Positions 18,135-29,230 of a stretch of 64,000 nucleotides of DNA are shown here, piece by piece. The translations under genes were made by a program, and so were the position numbers. Source of the DNA: an uncultured Flavobacteriales bacterium (lineage in GTDB: Bacteria > Bacteroidota > Bacteroidia > Flavobacteriales_D > Parvicellaceae); assembly GCA_943788755.1 (NCBI GenBank), contig CALSRM010000003.1, positions 310,001 through 374,000 on the forward strand. The letters are read 5' to 3'. How positions within the stretch are numbered: the first letter of the stretch is position 1; each line of letters opens with the position of its first letter. The notes beneath the pieces are model-generated. The model did no database searches, was not told where the DNA came from, and was given only the letters and a program-made list of their open reading frames with translations.

Positions 18135-19157
18135 GTGAATAAAAAAACTGGAATATTATTAGTCAATCTTGGCACCCCAGATAGTCCTTCCGTGAAGGAT
18201 GTAAGAAAGTACCTAAATGAGTTTTTGAATGATGACAGGGTAATTGATTTGGCTTGGTTAAAGAGAAAATTACTTGTAAACCTTATCATTGTTCCGCTAA
18301 GAGCACCCAAATCAGCGAAAGAATATGTTAAATTATTCAAAATGTTTGATGGTGAATCTCCTTTACTAAAATACGGTTTGATTCTCAAAGAAAAACTACA
18401 AGCCAAAATAGCTGAAAACTATACAGTAGAATTGGCAATGCGTTATGGTAACCCTTCTATGGATAGTGTTTTAGAGAAAATGAGAAAGGAGAATTACGAT
18501 AAAATTATTGTTTTTCCAATGTATCCTCATTATGCTGCTTCCAGCATGGGAACGGTTATAGAAAAAACGAACAAGATAATTAATAAGTGGTGGAACATTC
18601 CTGAGGTAGTCACAATGGGTCAATTTTATAACAACCCGAAGTTCATCAAAGCATTTGCTAATCGTGCAAAGAAGCATGTAATAGCCGATTATGACCATGT
18701 ATTATTTTCTTACCATGGATTACCAGAGCGCCACATAAATAAGTCGCATTTAATGGGTGAATCTTGCGTAAACTGTAATTGTCCAAAGGAATATTTACCC
18801 GAGGAGCCTTTGTGCTATAAAAATACTTGTTATGAAACTACAAGACTTCTTGTAAAAGAAATTGGCTTAGATGAAGGTAAATACTCATTATCCTTTCAAT
18901 CTCGTTTAGGAAAAGATCCTTGGATTCAGCCCTACACAGATGATGTAATTGCCGCCTTAGGTAAAAACGGGAATAAAAAAATTCTTGTACTCTCTCCAGC
19001 TTTTGTTTCTGATTGCCTAGAAACTTGCGTTGAAATAAGTGAAGAATACCTAGAGGTATTTGAACAAAACGGAGGAGAGAAATTACAATTGGTGGAAAGC
19101 TTAAATGACGGTGAAGACTGGGTTGATATTGTTCACGATCTTGTATCAAAACAATAA
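18135..19157 (+). CDS. hemH: Ferrochelatase
   Basis: 340 residues; inserts Fe2+ into protoporphyrin IX, the last step of heme synthesis. The chosen start is GTG, which gives the family N-terminus KTGILLVNLGTPDSPS. Catalytic region SYHGLPERHI with the metal-site His; FPMYPHYAASSMGT; FQSRLGKDPWIQPYT; ETCVEI with the conserved Glu. A Cys-rich loop CVNCNC...CYKNTCYETT is present, as in many ferrochelatases of this phylum. Five bases separate it from pabB. Confidence 0.95.
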   Translation: MNKKTGILLVNLGTPDSPSVKDVRKYLNEFLNDDRVIDLAWLKRKLLVNLIIVPLRAPKSAKEYVKLFKMFDGESPLLKYGLILKEKLQAKIAENYTVELAMRYGNPSMDSVLEKMRKENYDKIIVFPMYPHYAASSMGTVIEKTNKIINKWWNIPEVVTMGQFYNNPKFIKAFANRAKKHVIADYDHVLFSYHGLPERHINKSHLMGESCVNCNCPKEYLPEEPLCYKNTCYETTRLLVKEIGLDEGKYSLSFQSRLGKDPWIQPYTDDVIAALGKNGNKKILVLSPAFVSDCLETCVEISEEYLEVFEQNGGEKLQLVESLNDGEDWVDIVHDLVSKQ

Positions 19158-19162
19158 CCCTG

Positions 19163-20377
19163 TTGAGAAAAAGTGAAAAAGATAACAAGTTCAAAAATGA
19201 AACTTTTCTTTTTTTGAACGGGAACAAGTCACATAGTGGATACATTGCTATTGGCTGTAAAAAAGAGATTGTTTACACAGCCAACAACATCCATTTAGAG
19301 AAGTTAAATAACTTTATATCCATTCCCGATAGTTGGAAGTTTGGCTATATTAGCTATGATGTTAAAAACGAATTTGAAAACCTTCCTTCCGCTAATGCAG
19401 ATGGATTAGAGTTTCCGGAAATCCATTTTTTTATACCTCAAACACTTTTTAAAATTGAAAAAGATAACATCAGTATTATTTATGGCGACAACTCTCTTTT
19501 ACCCGATTTAAAAGAGGTTTTTCTAGAAAATAAAGTTAAAAAAACAAATCCAATTGCATTAACTCCCCGAACAACTGAAGAAGAATATCTAGCAAAAGTT
19601 CAGTGTGTAAAGGAAAATATTCAACAAGGGGATATCTATGAAATGAATTTCTGCTATGAACTCTTTAACGAGAATGTTGAAATGGACCCATTTGAAACTT
19701 ACAAGAAATTAAATAAGCTTACCAACGCTCCTTTCTCTTGTTTTGGAAACTTTAATAATAAATACATCCTAAGTGCTAGTCCCGAACGTTATATTCGAAA
19801 AACTAGACAACAAATAACATCTCAACCGATTAAAGGAACGATAGCAAGAGGTGCTGACAAAATGGAAGATTTAACCCAAATCGAAAAGCTAAAAAACAAC
19901 CAAAAAGAACGAAGTGAAAACATCATGATTGTTGATTTAGTGAGAAATGATTTATCCAAAATAGCTACTAAAAACTCCGTCAAAGTAGAAGAGTTATGTG
20001 GAATTTACACATTTGAAACAGTGCATCAAATGATCTCTACGGTAAGCGCTACCATAAAACCTCAGATAACATTTCTAGACATCTTAAAAGCTACTTTCCC
20101 AATGGGATCAATGACAGGTGCACCCAAAATTCGAGCAATGGAATTAATAGAGAAATATGAATCTACTAAAAGAGGGGTTTATTCCGGTTGTGTTGGGTAC
20201 GTAAAACCTAATGGTGACTTTGATTTCAATGTAATAATTCGAACTTTATTGTATAACAGCAAAAAGAAATATTTATCTTGCATGGTAGGTGGAGCGATAA
20301 CCAGTAAAAGCAACGAAAAGGAGGAGTACCAAGAAACACTTTTAAAGGCTGAAGCTCTTTTGCAAGCATTAAAATGA
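19163..20377 (+). CDS. pabB: Aminodeoxychorismate synthase component I (chorismate-binding family)
   Basis: 404 residues, TTG start. Makes 4-amino-4-deoxychorismate for folate synthesis with a glutamine amidotransferase partner. The chorismate-binding domain (about residues 140-400) carries QQGDIYEMNFCYE, SASPERYI, PIKGTIARG, MIVDLVRNDLSKIA, the key GSMTGAPKIRAMELIEKYE and VIIRTLLY. The PIKGT motif favours PabB over anthranilate synthase TrpE. No GATase domain is fused. It overlaps tilS by 4 bases. Confidence 0.9.
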   Translation: MRKSEKDNKFKNETFLFLNGNKSHSGYIAIGCKKEIVYTANNIHLEKLNNFISIPDSWKFGYISYDVKNEFENLPSANADGLEFPEIHFFIPQTLFKIEKDNISIIYGDNSLLPDLKEVFLENKVKKTNPIALTPRTTEEEYLAKVQCVKENIQQGDIYEMNFCYELFNENVEMDPFETYKKLNKLTNAPFSCFGNFNNKYILSASPERYIRKTRQQITSQPIKGTIARGADKMEDLTQIEKLKNNQKERSENIMIVDLVRNDLSKIATKNSVKVEELCGIYTFETVHQMISTVSATIKPQITFLDILKATFPMGSMTGAPKIRAMELIEKYESTKRGVYSGCVGYVKPNGDFDFNVIIRTLLYNSKKKYLSCMVGGAITSKSNEKEEYQETLLKAEALLQALK

Positions 20378-21672
20378 CTCTTATCAACACCATATCAACT
20401 GAATTAGATAAATTGAATTCGGAATATTCTACAAAGAATTTTATTCTAGCCGTAAGTGGAGGAGTCGACTCAATGGTGCTTTTAGATGGTTTTGATAAAT
20501 TAAACCTCAATATTGAAGTTGCGCATTTTAACTTTCAATTGCGCGGAAAAGAATCAGACGCTGATGAGAAGCTTGTAAAAGAAATTTGTTCCAAAAATAA
20601 CATCCCTTTTAATAAGAATTCGGCTAATACAATTGCGTATGCTGCAGAAAAAGGCTTGTCCATTCAAGAAGCCGCTCGTGAATTGCGCTACAATTGGTTT
20701 TTTAATTTATTAAAAGAAAAAAATGCGCATTACTTAGTTACTGGACACCATGCAGATGATTCTATCGAAACTTTCTTTATTAATTTATTAAGAGGCAGCG
20801 GAATTAAAGGGCTTTGCGGAATTAAAAATACACAACAAATTATTCGACCATTATTACCTGTTTCTAGATTAGATATTGAGCAATATGCTAAAAATAACAA
20901 TGTTCGCTATAGAAATGATAGCAGCAACGAATCACTTAAATACAAACGAAATTTTATTCGAAAAAAGATTATCCCTGAGTTAAATAAAGAACTTGAAGCA
21001 TCAAGTTCTTCCATATTAAAAAGCATCGCTCATCTGTCTCAGGCCAATGAATATTTAGAAAAGAAATTATTGGAAGATGCTGAAAAAATAACCAGCACCA
21101 TTAGAGACACCGTCTTTATTGAAACAAAGCATTGTATTGAAAACATTGTTCTATATTCAGCATTAAGTACATATGGGTTCAATCAGTCTCAAGTAAAAAG
21201 TATCCAATCAGATACGCTAGCAATAGGGAAAAAACATTACTCATCTACACATGAATTGTTAGTTGACCGAGGTCAATTAGTGATTCAACCGCTGACTACC
21301 CAATTACCCGCCGTATTTGAAATACCCGCTTTAGGTGACTACAATATTCCGTTTCCAATTAGTTTAAGTATAATTAATAAACCACATTCTCTTCGAACAG
21401 AAAAAAATACTGTATTAATTGATGCTGATACTATTAAATTCCCTTTAAGGATTCGAAAATGGGAAAAGGGAGATTCTTTCGTTCCATTTGGCATGAAGGG
21501 TAAAAAGAAATTAAGTGACTTTTTTATTGATGAAAAATTTTCTCAATTCGAAAAAAAAGATTCTTGGTTGCTTACCTCTAATAATGAGGTAGTTTGGATA
21601 ATAAACCATCGATTAGATGATAGGTACAAAGTGTCTAGTAATACAATTAATGTGTTACAAATTGAAACCTAA
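20374..21672 (+). CDS. tilS: tRNA(Ile)-lysidine synthetase
   Basis: 432 residues; modifies C34 of tRNA-Ile(CAU) to lysidine so that AUA is read as Ile. The N-type ATP pyrophosphatase PP-loop is LAVSGGVDSMVLLDG; VAHFNFQLRGKESDADE and VTGHHADDSIETFFINLLRGSGIKGL are diagnostic. The C-terminal TilS domain is visible as LRIRKWEKGDSFVPFGMKGKKKLSDFFID. Full length. The start overlaps the end of pabB. Confidence 0.96.
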   Translation: MTLINTISTELDKLNSEYSTKNFILAVSGGVDSMVLLDGFDKLNLNIEVAHFNFQLRGKESDADEKLVKEICSKNNIPFNKNSANTIAYAAEKGLSIQEAARELRYNWFFNLLKEKNAHYLVTGHHADDSIETFFINLLRGSGIKGLCGIKNTQQIIRPLLPVSRLDIEQYAKNNNVRYRNDSSNESLKYKRNFIRKKIIPELNKELEASSSSILKSIAHLSQANEYLEKKLLEDAEKITSTIRDTVFIETKHCIENIVLYSALSTYGFNQSQVKSIQSDTLAIGKKHYSSTHELLVDRGQLVIQPLTTQLPAVFEIPALGDYNIPFPISLSIINKPHSLRTEKNTVLIDADTIKFPLRIRKWEKGDSFVPFGMKGKKKLSDFFIDEKFSQFEKKDSWLLTSNNEVVWIINHRLDDRYKVSSNTINVLQIET

Positions 21673-21716
21673 TAGAAAAAGGTACGTATACTATTAGCTA
21701 ACGCGATTGATTTGCG

Positions 21717-21744
21717 TTAATACATCCACCCTTAATACATCCAC
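21717..21744 (+). repeat. Two-copy 15-base tandem repeat before a small gene
   Basis: TTAATACATCCAC occurs at 21717-21729 and again at 21732-21744, ending two bases before the ATG at 21747. Just upstream AACGC...GCGTT could form a hairpin. No Shine-Dalgarno site is visible. Function unknown; it could affect the 5' leader. Confidence 0.6.
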
Positions 21745-21746
21745 AT

Positions 21747-22031
21747 ATGATAACTGAAGCCATTATTGCAGTAGAGAAAGAAGACATTCCTTCCTTAAAT
21801 TTTCCGTCAGAAGCTGTTCAAAGAACGGAAAAACAAATAAAATTACTAAAGCACAAGCTTTCAAGGTCTATGATATTAGGGAATATTCATCGTGTTAAAA
21901 TGAGAATTACATTTGAAGATGATGAATGTGTCAAACAAGTGCGAACTACTATTTGGGCTGTTGGAGATAAAAACATTGTTTTAAAGAAAGGCGTAATCAT
22001 TCCCATATGTCGCGTTATTGATATAATGTAA
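21747..22031 (+). CDS. Small conserved-looking protein of unknown function
   Basis: 94 residues, soluble, no signal peptide. An N-terminal acidic part is followed by a basic helix (RTEKQIKLLKHKLSRSMILGN) and a beta-rich half (KMRITFEDDECVKQVRTTIWAVGDKNIVLKKGVIIPICRVIDI) in which Thr/Trp/Ile alternation suggests a small barrel. I do not recognise a named family. A good terminator follows directly, so it appears to be a separate unit. Confidence 0.7.
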   Translation: MITEAIIAVEKEDIPSLNFPSEAVQRTEKQIKLLKHKLSRSMILGNIHRVKMRITFEDDECVKQVRTTIWAVGDKNIVLKKGVIIPICRVIDIM

Positions 22032-22053
22032 AAAATGGAAAATCTAATTTCAC

Positions 22054-22086
22054 AAAAAGCACTTCGAAAACGAGGTGCTTTTTATA
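22054..22086 (+). terminator. Intrinsic terminator after the 94-residue gene
   Basis: Stem AAAGCACTTCG / CGAGGTGCTTT with a short A-rich loop, ending in a run of T. Lies 22 bases after the stop codon. Confidence 0.85.
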
Positions 22087-22219
22087 TTTATAAATCACTC
22101 AAAACCTTTGACTTATTTATTTTACAGACTTTTTTAGGATTCCAAAGATAAAAATCTCTTAACCGTAGTTTATTCTTTACTATTATTTACTTTTGAATTC
22201 AATAAAATCACAAGCAAAG

Positions 22220-24750
22220 ATGAAGAAAATATTTAGTGTTTTACTGTTACTTATAAGTATTGTTAGTTTTGGACAAAACCCAGTTTCATGGCAAGTAAGC
22301 TCAACTATTCTAGGTGATAGTGCTTATGAAATAAAAATCGAAGCAGATTTAGAAAAAGGTTGGCACTTGTATTCTCAATTTTTAGAAAGTGATGAGGGTC
22401 CTTTGTCTACCTACATCACTTATGAAAATTCGAACTTTGAATTAATTGGTAAAACCGAAGAAGTAGGAGTTGAAACGCATATGGACCCCGTTTGGGAAAT
22501 GGATATCTCCTTCTTTTCAAACCATGCTACTTTTATTCAAAAAGTAAAATCATTGAATCCTGATTCACTATTATTTAAAGGGAACGTAAACTTTATGGTT
22601 TGCGATGATTCACAATGTTTACCCCCTGAAGACTACACGTTTCAAGTAAACCTATCAGCTGGAAGTGAGGTTATAGAAGATGTGGTATATAAAACAGATG
22701 AGGCTACCTTGGCAATAATACCGAAATTGGATTGTTTAGATTTAGATAACCCGATAAATGATTGTGGGGAAAAAAATACCGAGGAAGAAAGAAAGAGTAA
22801 CTGGATGCTATTTATATTTGGCTTAATAGGGGGGCTTGTTTCTCTGTTCACTCCTTGCGTATTTCCTATGATTCCATTAACGGTAAGCTTTTTCACAAAA
22901 GGTGGTTCCGATAAAGGTTCTGGTGTTGCAAAAGCTCTTTTGTACGGTTTTTCTATAGTTGCCGTATATGTTTCCTTAAGCTTGCCTTTCTACTTTTCTG
23001 GAACAGACCCTGAAATACTAAATCAAATTTCAACAAGTTTTACACTCAACATTGTATTCTTTTTAATTTTCGTAGCCTTTGCTATTTCTTTCTTTGGTTA
23101 TTACGAATTGACTTTACCAAGTAGTTGGGCAAATAAAGCCGACAAAGCTGCTGATCTAGGCGGAATAGTAGGAGTCGTTTTCATGGCTTTAGTGCTTGCA
23201 ATTGTTTCTTTCTCTTGCACAGGTCCTTTATTAGGTTCTGTGCTTGCGGGCTCTTTAAAAGACGGGGCGGTACCGATAACATTTGCAATGCTGGGGTTTG
23301 GTGTTGGACTAGGTTTACCATTTACTATTTTTGCAGCATTTCCATCACTTTTAAAAAAATTACCTCAGTCAGGAGGATGGCTAAACTCAGTGAAAGTAGT
23401 TCTTGGTTTTGTAGAGCTTGGACTTGCCGTTAAATTCTTGAGTAATGCTGATTTTGTATATCGATTTGGAATTGTTCATAGAGAGACTTTTTATCTGGTT
23501 TGGATTATCCTAGGAGTGGCTACAGCAGCTTACTTATTTGGGTTATTTCGATTTCCACACGATTCGAAAGGCCTTAAGCTCTCAATCTATAGGAAAGGGC
23601 TGGGAATTGCATTTTTATCATTTGCAATTTATCTTGTACCTGGCGTTTTGCCGCAGAAATCTCAAATGTGGGACACTAAATTGATAGCTGGATTTCCTCC
23701 TTCTATTTGGTATAGCTGGTATAATACTGAGGTAAAACCGAAGTAAGGCATCACCTGAAGTAAGCGATCCTGTTTAGCAGAGGAGGCTGCAAATATTGAC
23801 AATACGAAGACCTTATGCTTTTATAAGTAAAATAATAAAAATGAGTAGTATACTTATCAATACTGACTATACCGTGGATTAAATCTCTCAAAATACATTA
23901 ACAAACCTGTTACTGTTGACTTTACGGGCTATGCTTGCGTCAACTGTAGAAAAATGGAGGAGAATGTTTGGACAGATGAAAAAGTTGCGAAATTCTTGAA
24001 AAGAACTATGTAATAGTTTCTCTGTATGTTGATGATAAAGTCACTCTTTCAGAGGAACTGCAAGGTGAAATTACAGTTCCTTTGTCTGATGGTTCGAAGA
24101 AACAAAAAAAGATAAAAACAGTTGGAGATAAATGGGCTACTTTCGAATCAATACGATTTGGTCAAGTATCACAACCGTACTATGTTTTGCTAAGTCCTGA
24201 GGAGTATCTTCTAGCAAATCCCGTGGCATATACACCCGACTCAAAAGTTTATGCTGACTGGTTAACTTGTGGTATCGATGCTTTTGAAAAACTAATTGAT
24301 GGTAAAGTTGATTTATCTGAAATAGAATGCGGCAAAGAAGTAGTTGCTGAAAACATTCAACCTGTTGCATGGAGCTTCTCAGCGAATTCGTTAGGTAACA
24401 ATGAATATGAAATTATCCTAAATGGCAATATTGAAGACGGATGGCATACCTACAGCACCACATTACCAATGAGTGATGAGGGTCCGTTAGGAAGTTGGAT
24501 TACTTTTGAAGAGTCTGATAATTATGAGTTAATTGATGGAATAATAGAAGAGAATGCACATTCCTATTTTGATGAAACCTGGCAAATGGATATTGTGGAT
24601 TTTGCGGGAGAAGCTATTTTTAAACAAAAAGTTAAGGTTCTTACTGCAGATGAATTTACCTTAAAAGGAAATATTAATTTTATGGTTTGTAAAGACGGAG
24701 CTTGCTTGCCGCCTGAGGATGCTCCATTTGAAATAACGATAACTCCTTAA
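22220..24750 (+). CDS. dsbD: Thiol:disulfide interchange protein DsbD, with frameshifts and an extra C-terminal alpha domain
   Basis: Transfers electrons from cytosolic thioredoxin across the membrane to periplasmic thiols. I start it at the ATG 22220 (signal peptide MKKIFSVLLLLISIVSFGQ). Order: alpha domain with CDDSQC; membrane beta domain from ~22800 (LVSLFTPCVFPMIPLTVSFF and FSCTGPLLGSVLAGS carry the redox Cys pair); thioredoxin gamma domain with CVNC at 23936-23947; then a second alpha-type domain (CKDGAC, ending 24750). The frame breaks near 23745, between 23777 and 23880, and near 24003; restored frames read continuously around CVNC (VTVDFTGYACVNC) and into VSLYVDD. The stretch 23750-23870 is poorly readable. 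Sequence errors are more likely than a dead gene. Confidence 0.85.
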
Positions 24751-24789
24751 TACCGGTATATTCTTTGTTATAACTTTCAATAAAAACAA

Positions 24790-25252
24790 ATGCTACAAAA
24801 ACTAGTATTAATACTATCCTTTGTTATTTTGGGGTTTCATTCCACTGCTCAAAATGCTGTTACTTGGTCAACTACAAAAGAAAAGGTTGAAAAAGAAGAC
24901 AATACCTACTTAATCATTTTTCATGCGAATATTGCCGACAGATTGGCATTTATATTCTCAAGATTTATCCAGCCCAGATGCTGGCCCACTTCCTACCGAA
25001 TTTGCATTTGATGTCAACGAAAACATTGCGCTCATCGGAAAAGTTACGGAAGACAAAAGCAAAATGCATTCGGTTATGGATGAAGCGTTTGGAGTTCAAG
25101 TAAACTACTATGATGGTCAAGTTACATTTACCCAAAAAGTAAAGATTAAATCAGACAAAGCTTCACTTTCTGGTTTTGTATATTATATGATTTGTAACGA
25201 AGAGATGTGCGTTCCCAAAGACATGGAGTTTGATATAGTAATCGGAGGATAA
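24790..25252 (+). CDS. Secreted stand-alone DsbD alpha-type domain, one frameshift
   Basis: About 153 residues after correction. Signal peptide (LILSFVILGFHSTAQ-N) followed by one DsbD N-terminal immunoglobulin-like domain. The frame breaks at ~24938-24942, where one extra A in GCCGACAGATTGG separates NIAD from DWHLYSQDLSSPDAGPLP. The two Cys of the alpha domain are retained (CNEEMC), matching CDDSQC and CKDGAC of the two alpha domains in the preceding gene. Probably exchanges disulfides with DsbD in the periplasm; this is an inference from the domain. Confidence 0.8.
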
Positions 25253-25255
25253 CTA

Positions 25256-27982
25256 TTATTCATTAAGATTAGGAGACAGCCACCTTTCCATGACTTCATA
25301 TTTCTTTGTCTTTTCTATTCGCTAAACTTTCCACTTGATCCTTTTCTATTTTACCTACTCCAAAATACTTGGCATGCTCATTTCCAAAAAACCAACCACT
25401 TACCGAAGCTGTTGGAGTCATCGCTAAAGATTCTGTTAACGCTACTCCAGTATTTTTTGTAGCGTCTAGCAATTCAAATATAGTCTCTTTTTCCGTATGA
25501 TCCGGACAGGCTGGATAGCCAGGAGCAGGACGAATTCCTTTGTACTTTTCTTTTATTAACTCTTCATTTGTGAACTCCTCCTTTAATGAGTATCCCCAGG
25601 CTTCTTGGCGAACATGCTGATGCAAGTATTCTGTAAATGCTTCGGCCAATCGATCGGCTAATGCCTTTAATAAAATTGAATTATAATCATCATGGTCCAA
25701 TTCGAACGCTGTTATTTTTTTCTCAATATTTAACCCCGTAGTAACAACGAAAGCTCCTATGTAGTCTTCAATTTTTGTCTCTTTTGGAGCTATGAAATCT
25801 GCTAAACAATTATTAGGTGCTCCTGCAACCTTTTTTAATTGTTGTCGCATTTGATTAGAAACCGCTAAGATTTCTTGCCTAGATTCATCGGAGTAAATTT
25901 CTATGTCATCATCATTTACCGCTATTTGCTGGAAACAACCCAAATACAGCATTTGCTGTCAACCATTTTTCTGTGACAATCAAATTTAACATAGATAAAG
26001 CATCTGCATACAATCGGCTTGCCTCTGCTCCCACAACTTTATCTTCTAATATTTTTGGAAAACGACCATGCAGTTCCCAAGTTTGGAAAAAAGGAGTCCA
26101 ATCAATAAAATCCTTCAATTTACTTAAATCAAAATCCTTCTAAGAGTTGAACACCTAATTGATTAGGCTTTATTATCGTTGAATCGTTCCAGTCAATCTG
26201 AATTTTATTTTTACGCGCTTCTTCTATTTTTAAGAACGCTTTTTGGCCTCTTTTTTTAGCGTGGTTGACACGAATCTTTTCGTATTCTGCTTGTAAGTTT
26301 TTTATGTACGGTCCTCTTTTATTTTCATTCAACAAACTATCTACCACAGTAACAGAACGAGAGGCGTCTAAAACATGAACTGTTTGTGCTTTCTTTAAAT
26401 GTTCTTCAATTTTAACAGCTGTGTGGACCCTTGAGGTAGTTGCTCCGCCAATCATCAGCGGGGTTTTTAACCCAGCTCTTTCCATCTCCTTAGCAACGTG
26501 AACCATTTCATCTAAAGAAGGTGTTATCAACCCACTTAAACCTATTACATCAACTCCTTCTTCTATAGCAACCTTTATAATCTTTTCGGCAGGAACCATA
26601 ACACCCATGTCTATAATTTCATAATTATTACAGGCCAATACCACCCCTACTATGTTCTTTCCAATGTCATGAACATCTCCTTTAACAGTTGCCATTAATA
26701 TTTTACCTGAAGATTTGGCATCACCCGATTTACTTGCCTCAATAAAAGGCAGCAAATAAGCTACAGCCTTTTTCATCACTCTTGCTGATTTTACCACTTG
26801 TGGAAGAAACATTTTTCCAGAACCAAATAAATCTCCAACAACATTCATTCCGTCCATTAAAGGCCCTTCTATTACTTCTACCGGCTCCGCATATAGTTTC
26901 CTGCACTCTTCAGTATCTGCTTCTATAAAATCTGTTATCCCTTTTACCAAGGCATATGAAAGTCGGTCTTTTACAGAGTTACTTCTCCACTCAAGTACTT
27001 TTTCCTCTTTTTGAACATTTCCAACTATCGTTTCAGCAAAATCAAGTAACCTTTCCGTAGCATCTGCCCTTCTATTTAATAAAACATCCTCAACTTTTTC
27101 TAAAAGTTCATTTGGAATTTCATCATAAACCTCGAGCATAGCAGGATTAACAATACCCATGTCCATCCCTTCTCGAATAGCATGATACAAAAAAGCTGAA
27201 TGCATTGCTTCACGAACAACATTATTACCCCTAAAGGAAAAAGAAACATTACTGACACCTCCACTTACATGCGCTCCTGGCAAATTTTCTCGTATCCAGC
27301 GCGTAGCTCTAAAAAAGTCAAGTGCATTATCGTTATGTTCCTCCATTCCTGTTGCTACAGGGAATATGTTTGGATCAAAAATTATATCCTGCGGCGGAAA
27401 ACCTACCTCATCAACCAATATCCGATAAGATCGCTCACACATTTGAACACGTTTCTCATAATTATCCGCTTGACCTTCTTCGTCGAAAGCCATAACTATG
27501 GTAGCTGCGCCATATCTCTTTATTAAGGTAGCTTGCCTTTTAAATTCCTCCTCGCCCTCTTTTAAACTTATTGAATTGACAATACTTTTCCCTTGAACGC
27601 ATTTTAATCCTTCTTCAATAATTTCCCACTTAGACGAATCTATCATAATAGGAACTTTCGAAATATCCGGTTCAGATGCAATCAGATTTAGGAATTTTTT
27701 CATGGAATCAACTCCATCTAGCATTCCTTCATCCATATTGATATCAATAATTTGAGCGCCACCTTCAACTTGATCCCGAGCAACACTCAGCGCCTCCTCA
27801 AATAATTCTTCTTTAATTAAACGCAAGAATTTTCGGGAACCTGTAACATTCGTTCGCTCCCCAATATTAATGAAGTTCATTTCAGGAGTGACAACTAAAG
27901 GCTCTAAACCGCTTAGTTGCATAAAAGACAAGTCCTTCCACTTGTATTTATATGTCCCTTGATAATCTGGATGTAAACTCAT
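25256..27982 (-). CDS. metH: Methionine synthase, pterin-, cobalamin- and activation-domain part; three frameshifts
   Basis: The C-terminal three quarters of cobalamin-dependent methionine synthase, encoded separately from the homocysteine domain as is usual in Bacteroidota. In order: pterin-binding domain ([35 protein letters not shown]), B12 cap, cobalamin domain with DxHxxG in [18 protein letters not shown], and the AdoMet-binding activation domain ([31 protein letters not shown]). The frame breaks at ~26132 (one extra T), ~25933 (one extra G) and ~25298; removing one base at each gives a continuous protein that ends in RWLSPNLNE with the stop at 25256. Abuts metH part 1. Confidence 0.9.
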
Positions 27983-28983
27983 TATAAAACTATTTTTAAT
28001 TCTCTTGGAGAATGTTTAAAGGCTAATTCAGCCATTACCTTTATATGGTCAGGTGTAGTTCCGCAGCATCCACCTATAATATTTATCAAGCCTTCTTCAA
28101 GAAACTCTTCTATTTGTTCTCCCATTATTTCAGGGGTTTCGTCATATTCTCCAAATTCATTGGGCAACCCGGCATTTGGATGAGCACTGACTAAAAATTT
28201 ACTTTTATCCGACAGAACATGTAAATACTGCTTCATCTCCCTCGCTCCTAGCGCACAATTTAGTCCGATACTTAACAAGGGCATATGCGACATCGAGATC
28301 ATAAACGATTCTGTAGTTTGTCCCGTTAGCGTTCGACCACTTGCATCTGTAATTGTTCCTGAAACCATGATGGGTAATTCTTTTCCGAGTTCATCAAAAG
28401 CTTTCATAATTGCGAATAATGCAGCTTTAGCATTCAAAGTGTCAAAAACTGTTTCTACCAATAACATGTCTACTCCGCCTTCCATGAGTGCTTTTGTTTG
28501 CTGCACATAAGCAACAACGAGCTCATCAAAAGATGTATTCCTGTAGCCTGGATCATTTACATCCGGAGAAATTGAAGCTGTTCTGTTGGTTGGACCTATT
28601 GAACCAGCAACAAATCGCGGTTTATTTGGCTCATTTAAAGTAAACTCTACCGCAACTTCTCTTGCTATTTTGGCGCTTTCAAAATTAATCTCGTAAACAT
28701 ATTTTTCAAGATTATAATCTGCTTGTGCAATGGTAGTTCCGCTAAATGTATTTGTTTCCACTATATCAGCCCCTGCAGAATAGTATTGTGCATGTATTTC
28801 TTTGATAATCTCTGGACGAGTTAAGGACAACAAATCATTGTTCCCTTTTAATGGCGATGCGTGATCATCAAACCACCCTTTTCGGAAATCTTCTTCTTCT
28901 AATTTGTGCCGTTGAATCATGGTGCCCATTGCCCCATCCAAAACCAGTATTCTTTCTTTTAATATCTCTCTAATGTTTGCCAT
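27982..28983 (-). CDS. metH: Methionine synthase, homocysteine S-methyltransferase part
   Basis: 333 residues, the homocysteine-binding, zinc-containing barrel of MetH as a separate protein. Seen: [36 protein letters not shown], the zinc-ligand Cys in [11 protein letters not shown] and the pair in [12 protein letters not shown]. The stop shares its last base with the start of the second metH gene, so the two chains are coupled. A SAM-I riboswitch with terminator lies directly upstream, so expression should fall when S-adenosylmethionine is plentiful. Confidence 0.95.
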   Translation of the reverse strand: MANIREILKERILVLDGAMGTMIQRHKLEEEDFRKGWFDDHASPLKGNNDLLSLTRPEIIKEIHAQYYSAGADIVETNTFSGTTIAQADYNLEKYVYEINFESAKIAREVAVEFTLNEPNKPRFVAGSIGPTNRTASISPDVNDPGYRNTSFDELVVAYVQQTKALMEGGVDMLLVETVFDTLNAKAALFAIMKAFDELGKELPIMVSGTITDASGRTLTGQTTESFMISMSHMPLLSIGLNCALGAREMKQYLHVLSDKSKFLVSAHPNAGLPNEFGEYDETPEIMGEQIEEFLEEGLINIIGGCCGTTPDHIKVMAELAFKHSPRELKIVL

Positions 28984-28994
28984 AGTCTAAAAAC

Positions 28995-29040
28995 AAAAAA
29001 TCTCTATCAACATTTTAGTCGAAAGAGATTTAATAGAGAC
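28995..29040 (-). terminator. Riboswitch expression platform: terminator with competing pairing
   Basis: On the minus strand AATCTCTTTCGAC pairs with GTTGATAGAGATT (two mismatches) and is followed by TTTTTTG. The segment TCTCTAT just upstream (within 29034-29040) can pair instead with ATAGAGA of the 3' arm, an antiterminator choice. Lies between the SAM aptamer and the metH start. Confidence 0.8.
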
Positions 29041-29058
29041 TTCTACAAATTTTCCTCG

Positions 29059-29166
29059 ACTCATCTAATTCTAAGTATACTTAGAATGGAATTGGCACCT
29101 TTTCCGATAGTATCAGAAGGTTGCCAAGGTATCAAAGGGCCTTTCCCTCCACCTTTCTTGATAAGT
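29059..29166 (-). ncRNA. SAM-I (S-box) riboswitch aptamer upstream of metH
   Basis: The minus strand carries the S-box core in order: P1 ACTTATC, then AAGAAAGGTGGAGGGA, GGCCC, a short P2 loop, TTGGCAACC, P3, GGTGCCAATTCC, a P4 hairpin ATTCTAAG/CTTAGAAT, and the closing P1 strand GATGAGT. P1 pairs fully with one G-T wobble. These conserved blocks and the terminator downstream identify a transcription-attenuating SAM-I element that controls methionine synthase. Confidence 0.93.
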
Positions 29167-29230
29167 TAATAAAGAACTGCTGCAAAGATAAATGATAGGT
29201 TTATGAATTACAACCCGGACAGAGAGAAAA

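Noticed and set aside
22220-24750. dsbD as a true pseudogene
   Set aside because: The breaks are single bases like those in a dozen other conserved genes in this stretch, and the key motifs on both sides are intact.
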